DNA of 38,147 nucleotides from Maribacter sp. Lineage in GTDB: Bacteria; Bacteroidota; Bacteroidia; Flavobacteriales; Flavobacteriaceae. This document shows positions 8,752-16,450 of the stretch, in pieces. The stretch spans positions 1 through 38,147 of the forward strand of contig NZ_JADGES010000023.1 of the NCBI RefSeq assembly GCF_016744255.1. The letters run 5' to 3'. The notes under the pieces are model-generated. The model saw only the letters and a program-made list of their open reading frames with translations. It was not told where the DNA came from and did not search any database. The position numbers and the translations under genes are program-made. Within the stretch, counting starts at the first letter, position 1. Every line of letters begins with the position of its first letter.

Positions 8752-9813
8752 TTAAAGGTATTGTTTTTGATAATATTCCTTATAAGAACCAGATGTAACA
8801 TTATCTAGCCAGTCCTTATTATCTAAATACCAATCAACGGTTTTAGACAGCCCTTCCTCAAAAGTAACACTAGGTTTCCATCCTAGTTCCTTATTAATTT
8901 TATTTGCATCAATAGCGTACCGTAAATCATGCCCTGGTCTATCTTTAACGTAAGTTATTAATCTTTCACTTTCCCCATCTTCCCTATAAAGCTTTTGATC
9001 CATTAATCTGCAAAGCGTTTTTATCAAATCTATATTTTTCCATTCATTAAAACCACCAATATTATAGGTTTCATGATTTTTTCCCTTGTGAAAAACTAAG
9101 TCTATAGCAATGGCATGATCTTCTACAAACAACCAATCTCTTGTATAGTTCCCGTCCCCATAAACTGGTAAAGTTTCCTTATTAATAATGTTATTGATAA
9201 ATAAGGGAATTAATTTTTCTGGAAAATGATTTGGACCATAATTATTAGAACAATTGGTTATTACGTATGGAAAGTCATAAGTTTTTCCATAAGACCTCAC
9301 AAAATGATCCGAACTCGCTTTTGATGCAGCATACGGAGAACTAGGGTCATACGCTGTCTCTTCAGTAAACAAACTTTTATTTTCTATTAAACTTCCATAA
9401 ACCTCATCTGTGCTTATATGATAAAATCTATTATTTACGGTATTGCCCCATAATTTCTTGGCAGCCTGTAGTAAATTTAAAGTACCTATAACATTAGTTT
9501 TCACAAAAGCTAATGGATCTTCTATTGAACGATCTACATGAGACTCTGCCGCTAAATGAATTACGGAATCGAATTGGTATTTTTCAAAAATTTCAAAAAC
9601 AAAAGAAGTATCCACTATATCTCCTTTTATAAAAGTATAATTGGGTTCCTTTTCTATATCCTTTAAGTTTTCCAAATTCCCCGCATAGGTAAGTGCATCT
9701 AAATTATAAACCTTATAGTTTGGGTATTTAAGCACAAACCTTCTAACAACGTGGGAGCCTATAAAACCTGCTCCTCCTGTAATTAATATTCTTTGGTTTG
9801 CTCTTGTATTCAT
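8752..9813 (-). CDS. rfbB: dTDP-glucose 4,6-dehydratase
   Basis: This 353-residue extended SDR enzyme has the NAD motif TGGAGFIGSH (12-21), the active-site set Thr135-Asp136-Glu137 in STDEVYG, and Tyr161/Lys165 in YAASK. It oxidises dTDP-glucose at C4 and removes water, giving dTDP-4-keto-6-deoxyglucose for RfbC. The ATG immediately follows the stop of the Wzz-like gene with no gap, so translation is probably coupled. The ORF is intact and of usual length. Confidence 0.95.
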   Translation of the reverse strand: MNTRANQRILITGGAGFIGSHVVRRFVLKYPNYKVYNLDALTYAGNLENLKDIEKEPNYTFIKGDIVDTSFVFEIFEKYQFDSVIHLAAESHVDRSIEDPLAFVKTNVIGTLNLLQAAKKLWGNTVNNRFYHISTDEVYGSLIENKSLFTEETAYDPSSPYAASKASSDHFVRSYGKTYDFPYVITNCSNNYGPNHFPEKLIPLFINNIINKETLPVYGDGNYTRDWLFVEDHAIAIDLVFHKGKNHETYNIGGFNEWKNIDLIKTLCRLMDQKLYREDGESERLITYVKDRPGHDLRYAIDANKINKELGWKPSVTFEEGLSKTVDWYLDNKDWLDNVTSGSYKEYYQKQYL

Positions 9814-10818
9814 TTATAATAATTCCTTTGTTCTTTTATTTAAAAATTTTAACAAAGACCACATAAAAAACAGTATTACTAAAACGGTTGGTATCAAAGT
9901 AAGTCCATCTTTTAAAAACTCTTTTTTTATTTGTTGAGGGCCTCCAAAACTTAAAATTTTAATAGTTTCTTTATGCTCTCTTTTTAATAATTTATTTGCA
10001 GCCGAACTTTCTATCAAATTATTTTTTAAATTGAATAGTTGGGGAATATTAAGTCCTTCTTCTCCTCCTAAAAGAACCATGCCTTCTCCCTTTTCATTAG
10101 CACTAGATTTATTTCCAAGTGCCTTAGAGTAATTTGTAATTAATACATCTATTTGTTTAATTAACTCTTCGTTTTCTTTTATTCTGGATTCAGAATTGAA
10201 TAAATAAATTTCCTTTAACTCCTTAAAATAGTTATTATCATTAATAAAAAGCATAATTTTTTTAGCAGCATCTTGACCCAATTCAGCGTTTTTATAATAG
10301 AAAGAGATTTTATGATTTACATAACTGCTAGCCAATACTTCATTCTTTATAACTTCTTTAATAGAATTATCATCTTTCAGGTTTCCTAAGTAGTCTAAAT
10401 ATTTTAAAGACTGCTCTAAATCAACATTCGATTTAGATTGTACTGGTTGAATCTCAATTTTCAACCCTTTTAATTCTTCCAAATTAATTTCCAAACCGCT
10501 GTAAAAATCATAATCCTTTCCTTTAATTTTTGACTGTAATTCAGAAACTATACCATACAAATAGTCTTTACTTTCAAAATTAGGTTTTACAATTACTTCC
10601 GTTTTTTTTGTGATTTCAGATATTTGACTTAATCCATAACCAATCCCAACTCCTATCACAGAAAGAATTGCAAGGATGAGTATATTCTTTTTTAAATATA
10701 AGAACACTCTAAGAAAGCCAATAAACACCTTATGGAACCCATTACGGATTATCTGAAATAGCTGCCCTAAATCTATCTCATCTGAGGAATTATTATTTGT
10801 TGGTAAATTATCTGCCAT
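9814..10818 (-). CDS. Wzz-like polysaccharide chain-length determinant protein
   Basis: This 334-residue protein has two membrane spans, one near residues 45-66 and one near 305-325, around a mainly polar, helix-rich periplasmic region. That is the layout of Wzz/polysaccharide co-polymerase proteins of the inner membrane. The N-terminal SSDEIDLGQLFQIIRNG stretch resembles the cytoplasmic lead-in of flavobacterial Wzz-domain proteins. It has no C-terminal tyrosine-kinase domain. It sits directly upstream of rfbB, which suggests control of the length of the polysaccharide that receives the rhamnose or pseudaminic acid. No Wzx or Wzy gene is in the window. Assignment rests on topology and context more than on motifs. 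Confidence 0.7.
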   Translation of the reverse strand: MADNLPTNNNSSDEIDLGQLFQIIRNGFHKVFIGFLRVFLYLKKNILILAILSVIGVGIGYGLSQISEITKKTEVIVKPNFESKDYLYGIVSELQSKIKGKDYDFYSGLEINLEELKGLKIEIQPVQSKSNVDLEQSLKYLDYLGNLKDDNSIKEVIKNEVLASSYVNHKISFYYKNAELGQDAAKKIMLFINDNNYFKELKEIYLFNSESRIKENEELIKQIDVLITNYSKALGNKSSANEKGEGMVLLGGEEGLNIPQLFNLKNNLIESSAANKLLKREHKETIKILSFGGPQQIKKEFLKDGLTLIPTVLVILFFMWSLLKFLNKRTKELL

Positions 10819-10823
10819 TTCTT

Positions 10824-12512
10824 TTAATTATTAAATATCTGTTTTAAAATTTTATCCGTGATTAAATAAGTTGGTTTTACTCCTGTAGTTCCTAGCCCCC
10901 CAGAAGCTAAAGTACTTCCTGTTTCTAATGGATTATCTGATGCGTAATAGGCATACCTTACTTTTACATCTTCTTTTATACTCTTCCGTATTTTTGATGC
11001 AGATTGTATTGCTTTTTGGTAATGTACTCCTTCCATTTCTAAACCTATTACATTCCAAGTTGATTCATGGAAAAACTTAAGAATATCTTTATTTTGAAGT
11101 GATGTTCCAAGAACAGAAACCATTGATCCTTCAAAAACCTCTAAACCATGTCCCTTAAAATCTTCTGCACATAATTCATTTTCAAAAGGGTAATTATCCG
11201 CAGAACCTTCAAAGATATGAGAAGTCGGAATCATTAAATCTCCTTTTCCTCCTTCTAAAATCCCTGCCTTACCCATAATAGAAATAGAATCTATATTCAA
11301 AAACTGGGGCTCTTGGTTCTCTTTTTTATATGGTTTTAATAATTCATCAATCGTTTCATAGGCCTGTTCACCAAAAGCATAATCCATCACAAAAATTACC
11401 GGAATATCTTCTGTTTTTGTTTTATTTGATAGATTATAACAGCAAGCTTCTTTTCCTATTTTAGCCATATCAAAAATCTGAACATCTATATTTGTTCCAG
11501 ACTTATCATAAATACTAATCATTCCATTTTTGGCAGCTACAGACTTAACCTTGTTTCTTAATTTCTCATTTTCAGGAGAACTCAACCCTTCATAAATATC
11601 TAAAGAATCGGTAGTTTCATTAAACTCTTTCTTTAAAGCATTTTTTGCAAAAAGAGAGTTCATAACGCTATGCATATTGGCACTTATAATATGAATTGGC
11701 CTATTTAATAGATTATTCTTACTGAGCGTTTCTTTAATAGTATTTGCCCATATGTCTCCATGAATATGATGGCCTAAACGTTCTCGTAATATAGCGCTAA
11801 AGGTAATAACTCTTTTATCTCCAGAAACTTCTTCTTCTATTGCTAACTTACCTAACCAATAAATTATTCTTAGAAACCTATCTGGATCTGTAATAGTAGC
11901 AAACTTGCTATATACACCTATAATCTCTTCAAAAGATCTACCTAATATATTTGCTGTATGTATTAAAGCTACTTCTCTTTCTGCTTGCGTAAGTTTCTTT
12001 TTGTTTACTGCAGATTCTAACTTAGCCCAATCCCTAATTGTCTTATCGGTATCTTCTATTAAAACACGTTTGCAAATCTTTTCTGATTCAATAAACAAAA
12101 AAGTTAAATGGGTAAGGATATCATATATATCGGATCTTCCACGTGTAATTTCAATATTCATTTGCTCATCGTCTATACGGTAGCAATTTCTTCTTCTCTT
12201 AGGGGGTACAATAGCCTTAAAATGAGATTTACGATAGCCTTCATCTGACGTAAGGTTAATATAGCTGCATTGCTCAATGCCTTCTGGCAAACGTTCAAGC
12301 ACATAGATTAACCCGCTAAGCTCTGCTTTTTCCTCTGCAATTGAACCATAAATTTCTGGCCTTAACAAAAGTAAAGCATGCTTTAGGGTTTCTCCTGAAA
12401 CTCCCGTTGGCTTATAAAACCCACGATTAAATAAATGACGCATTGTAATATATAAGCGCTCTATTGCATTGGTAGATTCTTGCGCTCTAGTTGTAGTAAT
12501 TGCTTTTCCCAT
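10824..12512 (-). CDS. uncharacterised protein (possibly DUF6909) with a nucleoside-phosphorylase-like C-terminal half
   Basis: The ATG at 12512 is preferred to an upstream in-frame TTG at 12518, giving 562 residues. From memory it matches a conserved Bacteroidota family, probably DUF6909; I cannot verify the number. The N-terminal half (about 1-250) is helical and I cannot assign it. The C-terminal half shows features of the PNP/MTA nucleosidase fold: a hydrophobic strand IPVIFVMDYAFGEQ, then IMGKAGI..GDLMIPTSHIF, then GLEMEGVHY (Glu494) and YYASDNPL (Asp526). In that superfamily a MEG/MES Glu binds the ribose and an SD Asp acts on the base. It has no signal peptide or membrane span, so it is probably cytoplasmic. 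It is 5 nt upstream of the Wzz-like gene and 39 nt downstream of GH3. An enzyme acting on a nucleotide-like substrate is an inference. Confidence 0.75.
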   Translation of the reverse strand: MGKAITTTRAQESTNAIERLYITMRHLFNRGFYKPTGVSGETLKHALLLLRPEIYGSIAEEKAELSGLIYVLERLPEGIEQCSYINLTSDEGYRKSHFKAIVPPKRRRNCYRIDDEQMNIEITRGRSDIYDILTHLTFLFIESEKICKRVLIEDTDKTIRDWAKLESAVNKKKLTQAEREVALIHTANILGRSFEEIIGVYSKFATITDPDRFLRIIYWLGKLAIEEEVSGDKRVITFSAILRERLGHHIHGDIWANTIKETLSKNNLLNRPIHIISANMHSVMNSLFAKNALKKEFNETTDSLDIYEGLSSPENEKLRNKVKSVAAKNGMISIYDKSGTNIDVQIFDMAKIGKEACCYNLSNKTKTEDIPVIFVMDYAFGEQAYETIDELLKPYKKENQEPQFLNIDSISIMGKAGILEGGKGDLMIPTSHIFEGSADNYPFENELCAEDFKGHGLEVFEGSMVSVLGTSLQNKDILKFFHESTWNVIGLEMEGVHYQKAIQSASKIRKSIKEDVKVRYAYYASDNPLETGSTLASGGLGTTGVKPTYLITDKILKQIFNN

Positions 12513-12551
12513 AAACAAGTTTAATGTAAAATTACAATTATTATTTAAGTA

Positions 12552-14051
12552 TTATATTCTTCCTAACTTTATTAAACCATCTGCTAACTTACGATCGTTA
12601 GATAATCGTTGTATTTTATTCTGCCCTCCCAATTTTCCTATCGATTTCATATAGGTTTTAAAACCTCCGTTAACTATCTGAGTAACTTTTAAAGTTTGCA
12701 ATACATTCCCTACTATAAGATCATAATAATAACTATTCTGATCTTGCAAAGATTGATCTAAAATGGCAATAAACTTTTCCATATTATTTGGTAAAGTTTC
12801 AAATTCTATAAACCATTCATGATATGGTAATTCGTTCTCTTTTGGGATTATCTGTGGAGCCACTGTAAACTCATTTACACTGGCATTTGTAGCTATAATT
12901 GCGTCTTGCATAGCTTGCTCCACTTCCTTGGCTATTACATGTTCTCCAAAAGCAGAAATAAAATGTTTAATACGGCCAGAAACGATTATTTTATAGGGCT
13001 TTAAAGAAATAAACTGAATGGTATCTCCTAAGTTATATCCCCATAAACCAGCATTTGTAGAGATAATCATTACATAGTTTACATGTAACTGAACATCTTT
13101 AATGGTTACTCTTTCCGCGTTCTCATCAAAATATTCATCTGCTTTTATAAACTCGTAAAAAATTCCTGCATTTAGTAGTAACAATAATCCTTTTTCCTTT
13201 TGCGAATTTTGGTACGCAAAAAAGCCCTCACTAGCAGGAAATAACTCTATACTATCGACTTTTCGACCAATTAAGTTTTCAAATTTAGCTCTATATGGTT
13301 CGTAATTAACTCCACCATAAATAAATAAATTGAAATTTTTAAATAGCTCTCCGACCTTTATATTTGTTTTTTCGTTAAGTTTTTCAAAATACATTTGTAC
13401 CCAAGAAGGTATTCCTGCAATAACAGTCATATCTTCATTCACCGTTTCTTCAACAATTGCATTTACCTTCGTTTCCCAATCTTCAATACAATTAGTCTCC
13501 CAGCTTGGTAGTCTGTTTTTTTGCAAATAGTTAGGCACATAATGTGCTGAAATACCCGAGAGTCTTCCCAGTTTAACTCCATTCTTTAATTCTAACTCTG
13601 GACTACCTTGTAAAAAAATCATTTTCCCGTCTACAAAAGAGGTATTTCCGGTCTCCTGTATATACGTTAGAATAGCATTACGAGAAGCGTTTACCTGTTC
13701 CTTAATAGATTCACGGGTTATTGGTATGTATTTAGAACCCGAAGTTGTTCCCGAAGTTTTTGCAAAATAAATTGGTTTTCCTGGCCACAAAATATCTTGT
13801 TCCCCGGCAACCATCTTTTCTACATATGGTTTTAAATCTTCATAATCCCTAACAGGAACTGCAGCTGCAAAATCTTTATAGGATTTAATATTTATAAAAT
13901 CATGATCTTTTCCAAAAACGGTATTCTTCGCTTTCTTTATTAAGCTATGAAAAACCTCTTCTTGTGTTTTCTCGGGGTTATTCACCCATTTATTAGTCTT
14001 ATTAACTACTCTTTGGGCAAATATTTTAGCTGAAAACGATTTTAATGACAT
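12552..14051 (-). CDS. GH3-family (auxin-responsive GH3-like) acyl-adenylating enzyme
   Basis: This 499-residue protein belongs to the GH3 branch of the adenylate-forming superfamily. The ATP-binding motif TSGTTSGSKYIPITRES starts at about residue 99, and a second ATP-contact region with YGGVNYEP lies in the middle. Plant GH3 enzymes join acyl acids to amino acids through an acyl-AMP intermediate. Bacterial members, common in Bacteroidota, have no agreed substrate. There is no signal peptide, so it should be cytoplasmic. It follows the M23 gene by 5 nt and precedes the phosphorylase-like gene in the same run. The family is confident; the reaction is known only by analogy. Confidence 0.9.
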   Translation of the reverse strand: MSLKSFSAKIFAQRVVNKTNKWVNNPEKTQEEVFHSLIKKAKNTVFGKDHDFINIKSYKDFAAAVPVRDYEDLKPYVEKMVAGEQDILWPGKPIYFAKTSGTTSGSKYIPITRESIKEQVNASRNAILTYIQETGNTSFVDGKMIFLQGSPELELKNGVKLGRLSGISAHYVPNYLQKNRLPSWETNCIEDWETKVNAIVEETVNEDMTVIAGIPSWVQMYFEKLNEKTNIKVGELFKNFNLFIYGGVNYEPYRAKFENLIGRKVDSIELFPASEGFFAYQNSQKEKGLLLLLNAGIFYEFIKADEYFDENAERVTIKDVQLHVNYVMIISTNAGLWGYNLGDTIQFISLKPYKIIVSGRIKHFISAFGEHVIAKEVEQAMQDAIIATNASVNEFTVAPQIIPKENELPYHEWFIEFETLPNNMEKFIAILDQSLQDQNSYYYDLIVGNVLQTLKVTQIVNGGFKTYMKSIGKLGGQNKIQRLSNDRKLADGLIKLGRI

Positions 14052-14056
14052 TGCTT

Positions 14057-14926
14057 TTATTTAAAATCTATAAAATCTATTGGGTTTACCGGAGTTCCAT
14101 TATTCCATAACTCAAAATGCAAATGTGGCCCAGTAGTTAATTCACCGGTATTACCTACAGAAGCAATTACTTCACCTGCTCGCACCACTTCTCCCTGTCT
14201 TTTATTTAAGGAACCATTATGTTTATAAACACTTAGCAGTCCGTCTTTATGTTCTATAATAATAACATACCCCGTATCCGCTGTCCATTCAGAAAAAATC
14301 ACCACCCCATTGGCCACCGCTTTAACTGGTGTGTCTATCGGAGCAACCACATCTACCCCAAAATGTTTGCTCTGATTATCATGTTTTTGAGATAGAATTC
14401 CAGAAATCGGAGAAAAAAGTATCAAATCTGTTTTACTAGCTGTTTGTTCAAATAAATTGTATTTATCCTCGAGAGCAACCTCTGCGCGCAAAATAGAGTC
14501 TTCCTTGATAGGCGTTAAGTCAACCGAAGAAGGGTCTAGCTTAAATTGTTCAAAAAGAGAATCTCTATTTACTTGATTATTAGCTATATCCCCTTTTAAC
14601 ACCATACGAATATTCTCTAAATACTTATTGGTATAATTTAAAGTTCGCACTAAAGAATCTGTTCTGTATGTAAGCTCTGTTGCTTGTCTTTTTAATTTTG
14701 TAGAAGAATATCCAGGTATATATTCCCGTAAAGGCGTAAAGGCTATTAACAAAGTAGTAAGGCCAATTAAACCAATAATGCATAATGTTCCTGTAACAAA
14801 AACATTAAGTCTACTTAGCTTAAAAGAAACTTTTTCTTCAAAAGTATTTTCATTCAGTATTACCAAACGATACTTGTGAAGTAACTTTCTTTTTATTTCT
14901 TTTCTTTTTTTTGTCTTTTTAGCCAT
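14057..14926 (-). CDS. M23-family metallopeptidase, membrane-anchored
   Basis: This 289-residue protein has a very basic N-terminus, one membrane span at about 42-64, a helical linker (about 78-165) and a C-terminal LytM/M23 domain (about 170-289). The zinc ligands are visible: His188 and Asp192 in HFGVDV, and the HxH pair His268/His270 in GPHLHFELW. The family cuts peptidoglycan cross-links or, when inactive, regulates amidases; here the ligands are complete. The domain faces the periplasm. It is the first gene of the long minus-strand run, and a TATATTTG box lies only 7 nt before its ATG, implying a very short leader. Confidence 0.92.
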   Translation of the reverse strand: MAKKTKKRKEIKRKLLHKYRLVILNENTFEEKVSFKLSRLNVFVTGTLCIIGLIGLTTLLIAFTPLREYIPGYSSTKLKRQATELTYRTDSLVRTLNYTNKYLENIRMVLKGDIANNQVNRDSLFEQFKLDPSSVDLTPIKEDSILRAEVALEDKYNLFEQTASKTDLILFSPISGILSQKHDNQSKHFGVDVVAPIDTPVKAVANGVVIFSEWTADTGYVIIIEHKDGLLSVYKHNGSLNKRQGEVVRAGEVIASVGNTGELTTGPHLHFELWNNGTPVNPIDFIDFK

Positions 14927-14932
14927 TCCCTA

Positions 14933-14940
14933 CAAATATA
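14933..14940 (-). promoter_or_regulatory. Bacteroidota -7 box (TATATTTG) for the M23-to-pse run
   Basis: On the minus strand TATATTTG matches TAnnTTTG and ends 7 nt before the ATG at 14926. No clear -33 TTTG was found at the usual distance. If used, transcription would start within a few nucleotides of the start codon. Confidence 0.45.
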
Positions 14941-15028
14941 ATGCTAGAATTATACTTTAACTAGTTCTCTGATAATTTATCCATTTTAATAGATATTATA
15001 AAAGCTTTATAATTAAATTTATTCTATG

Positions 15029-15046
15029 TATTCTCTTAAGAGAATA
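15029..15046. repeat. 18-nt perfect palindrome between divergent genes
   Basis: TATTCTCTTAAGAGAATA is self-complementary over all 18 bases. It lies between the divergently transcribed M23 and tatA genes, about 90 nt from M23 and 150 nt from the tatA ATG. It could be an operator for a dimeric regulator. There is no T-run of terminator type beside it. Confidence 0.5.
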
Positions 15047-15165
15047 GCCCTTTATTCAGTATACAAAAGAACTTATACCTATTATTTTTCTTTCTTATTT
15101 ACCAAAAACCAAAAATTAATATTTACTCTTAGCTGTAAATTAACAGGAGTATATAATCTTTTTAG

Positions 15166-15173
15166 TACCTTTG
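15166..15173 (+). promoter_or_regulatory. tatA promoter -7 box (TACCTTTG)
   Basis: TACCTTTG fits the Bacteroidota TAnnTTTG -7 element and ends 21 nt before the preferred tatA ATG at 15195. Position and spacing suit a short leader. The -33 element is not obvious. Confidence 0.55.
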
Positions 15174-15194
15174 TTTTCCACAAAATCATATATT

Positions 15195-15380
15195 ATGATA
15201 GCTTTACAAACATTTTTAGCCATTGGTGCTCCACAAATAATATTAGTAGTAGTAGTAGTTCTTCTGTTATTTGGAGGTAAAAAAATTCCGGAACTAATGA
15301 GAGGATTAGGTAGCGGTATTAAAGAATTTAAAGACGCATCTAAAGAGGATGAAAAATTAGAGGAAAACAAAAAAGAATAA
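15195..15380 (+). CDS. tatA: Sec-independent protein translocase subunit TatA/E
   Basis: This 61-residue protein starts at the ATG at 15195. An upstream in-frame ATG at 15171 would overlap the -7 box and add an unconserved extension, so it is rejected. One hydrophobic helix ([19 protein letters not shown]) is followed by the [14 protein letters not shown] hinge and amphipathic helix, then an acidic/lysine-rich tail. This is the typical TatA/E plan, forming the size-adaptable channel for folded twin-arginine substrates. It stands alone, with its own promoter and terminator, divergent from the M23 run. tatC is not in the window. Confidence 0.93.
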   Translation: MIALQTFLAIGAPQIILVVVVVLLLFGGKKIPELMRGLGSGIKEFKDASKEDEKLEENKKE

Positions 15381-15400
15381 ATTTTTTTTATAAATTTTAT

Positions 15401-15428
15401 AAAAAACCCAGCAAATGCTGGGTTTTTT
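15401..15428 (+). terminator. rho-independent terminator after tatA
   Basis: The stem AAAAAACCCAGC / GCTGGGTTTTTT has a 4-nt loop (AAAT) and a run of 8 T. It lies 20 nt after the tatA stop. Confidence 0.9.
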
Positions 15429-15639
15429 TTGCCTTTTTTATACCCAAAAGTACTTGTAGCTGGCATAAACATTATATTTTAGATACTTAATTTTGGAAGA
15501 AAAATACATAACCCTAGTATTTACAACGCATTAAACATAGTTCGCAACAAAAAGAAAAAATTCCCTACCAAGAAACTTAGATTTGAGTTTAAATTATACG
15601 TGCTAACAATATCACAACCATGTTATTAGCATTTAGTCT

Positions 15640-16439
15640 ATGTTTTACAATCGTTTTTATAAACCTTTTGCATCCGTTATAACAAAGACTGCTGTTTTTC
15701 TGTTGTTTTTTCTATTAAACACCTTTGTAATTCATTCCCAAATTAATAATACGGACTACAATATTAGCCTTTACTCTACAAATATAGGGGCTGGCTGTAG
15801 GTTTCCCTAAAAGCAGAATCGTTAATAATTAGAACTTACTAACTTTAAATTCAAACTGTCATTATGAAAAATAGCAGTTAAAACTGGTGGTCGATTTTTA
15901 AGTATAGATTGATCCAAAGGAAGGTATAAACACCCAGATGTTCTTTTTAATGAAAATATAAATAGTGAATTTTTACCATCCATAGGAGCGGGGAATTTTT
16001 ACCATACAAACAATGCCTATGATAGGAATCTCTACTCCCTATATTCTTTACAGCAAACGGTATGATGCAATAAGCGAATCTATTGGTAAAGACCGTATGC
16101 ACTTATATTTTATAGGAAGATATGTCTTTAATATTAATCCTTCTTTAAAGTTTAAACCATCCACTTTTGTTAAATATGTAGAGGGAGCTCCATTAATTGC
16201 AGACGTATCCCTAAACTTCCTTTTATACGAAAGGCTAAATTTAGGCGTTAACTATAGATGGGATGATTCCATTGGGGTCCTTTTTGGCTTCCAAATTAAC
16301 CCGCAATTTAATATAGGCTATGCCCTATGATTATAACACGAATGAGCTAAATACATATAACTCTGGTACACATGAGATTTTTATCCGATACCAACTAATA
16401 TCAAAACTAACCAAAATTAAATCACCACGCTTTTTCTAA
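15640..16439 (+). pseudogene. decayed PorP/SprF-family outer-membrane protein gene
   Basis: Pieces of a PorP/SprF protein can be read in order across three frames. First, a signal-peptide-like start at 15640 runs to a stop near 15810. Second, TGGRFLSID, then TGA at 15910-15912, then SKGRYKHPDVLFNENINSEF and LPSIGAGNFYHTNNAY. Third, GISTPYILYSKRY to FNIGYA (about 16025-16323). Fourth, YDYNTNELNTYNSGTHEIFI to the family's SPRFF end at 16439. Removing one A near 16022 restores NAYVGIS, and removing one C near 16323-16326 restores GYAYDYN. The usual N-terminal third is missing or unrecognisable, which suggests an internal deletion. SprF-type proteins help type IX secretion anchor SprB-like adhesins. 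The partner OmpA gene starts 12 nt later and is intact. Confidence 0.88.
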
Positions 16440-16450
16440 CTACCCGAATC

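Noticed and set aside
12116-12146. Partial parS-like CCACGTG
   Set aside because: Only the central bases match; both flanks lack the GTT/AAC arms.
15140-15472. Minus-strand 110-residue frame across tatA
   Set aside because: It is antisense to tatA and its terminator, with low-complexity Ser/Thr runs from the Val/Leu helix codons.
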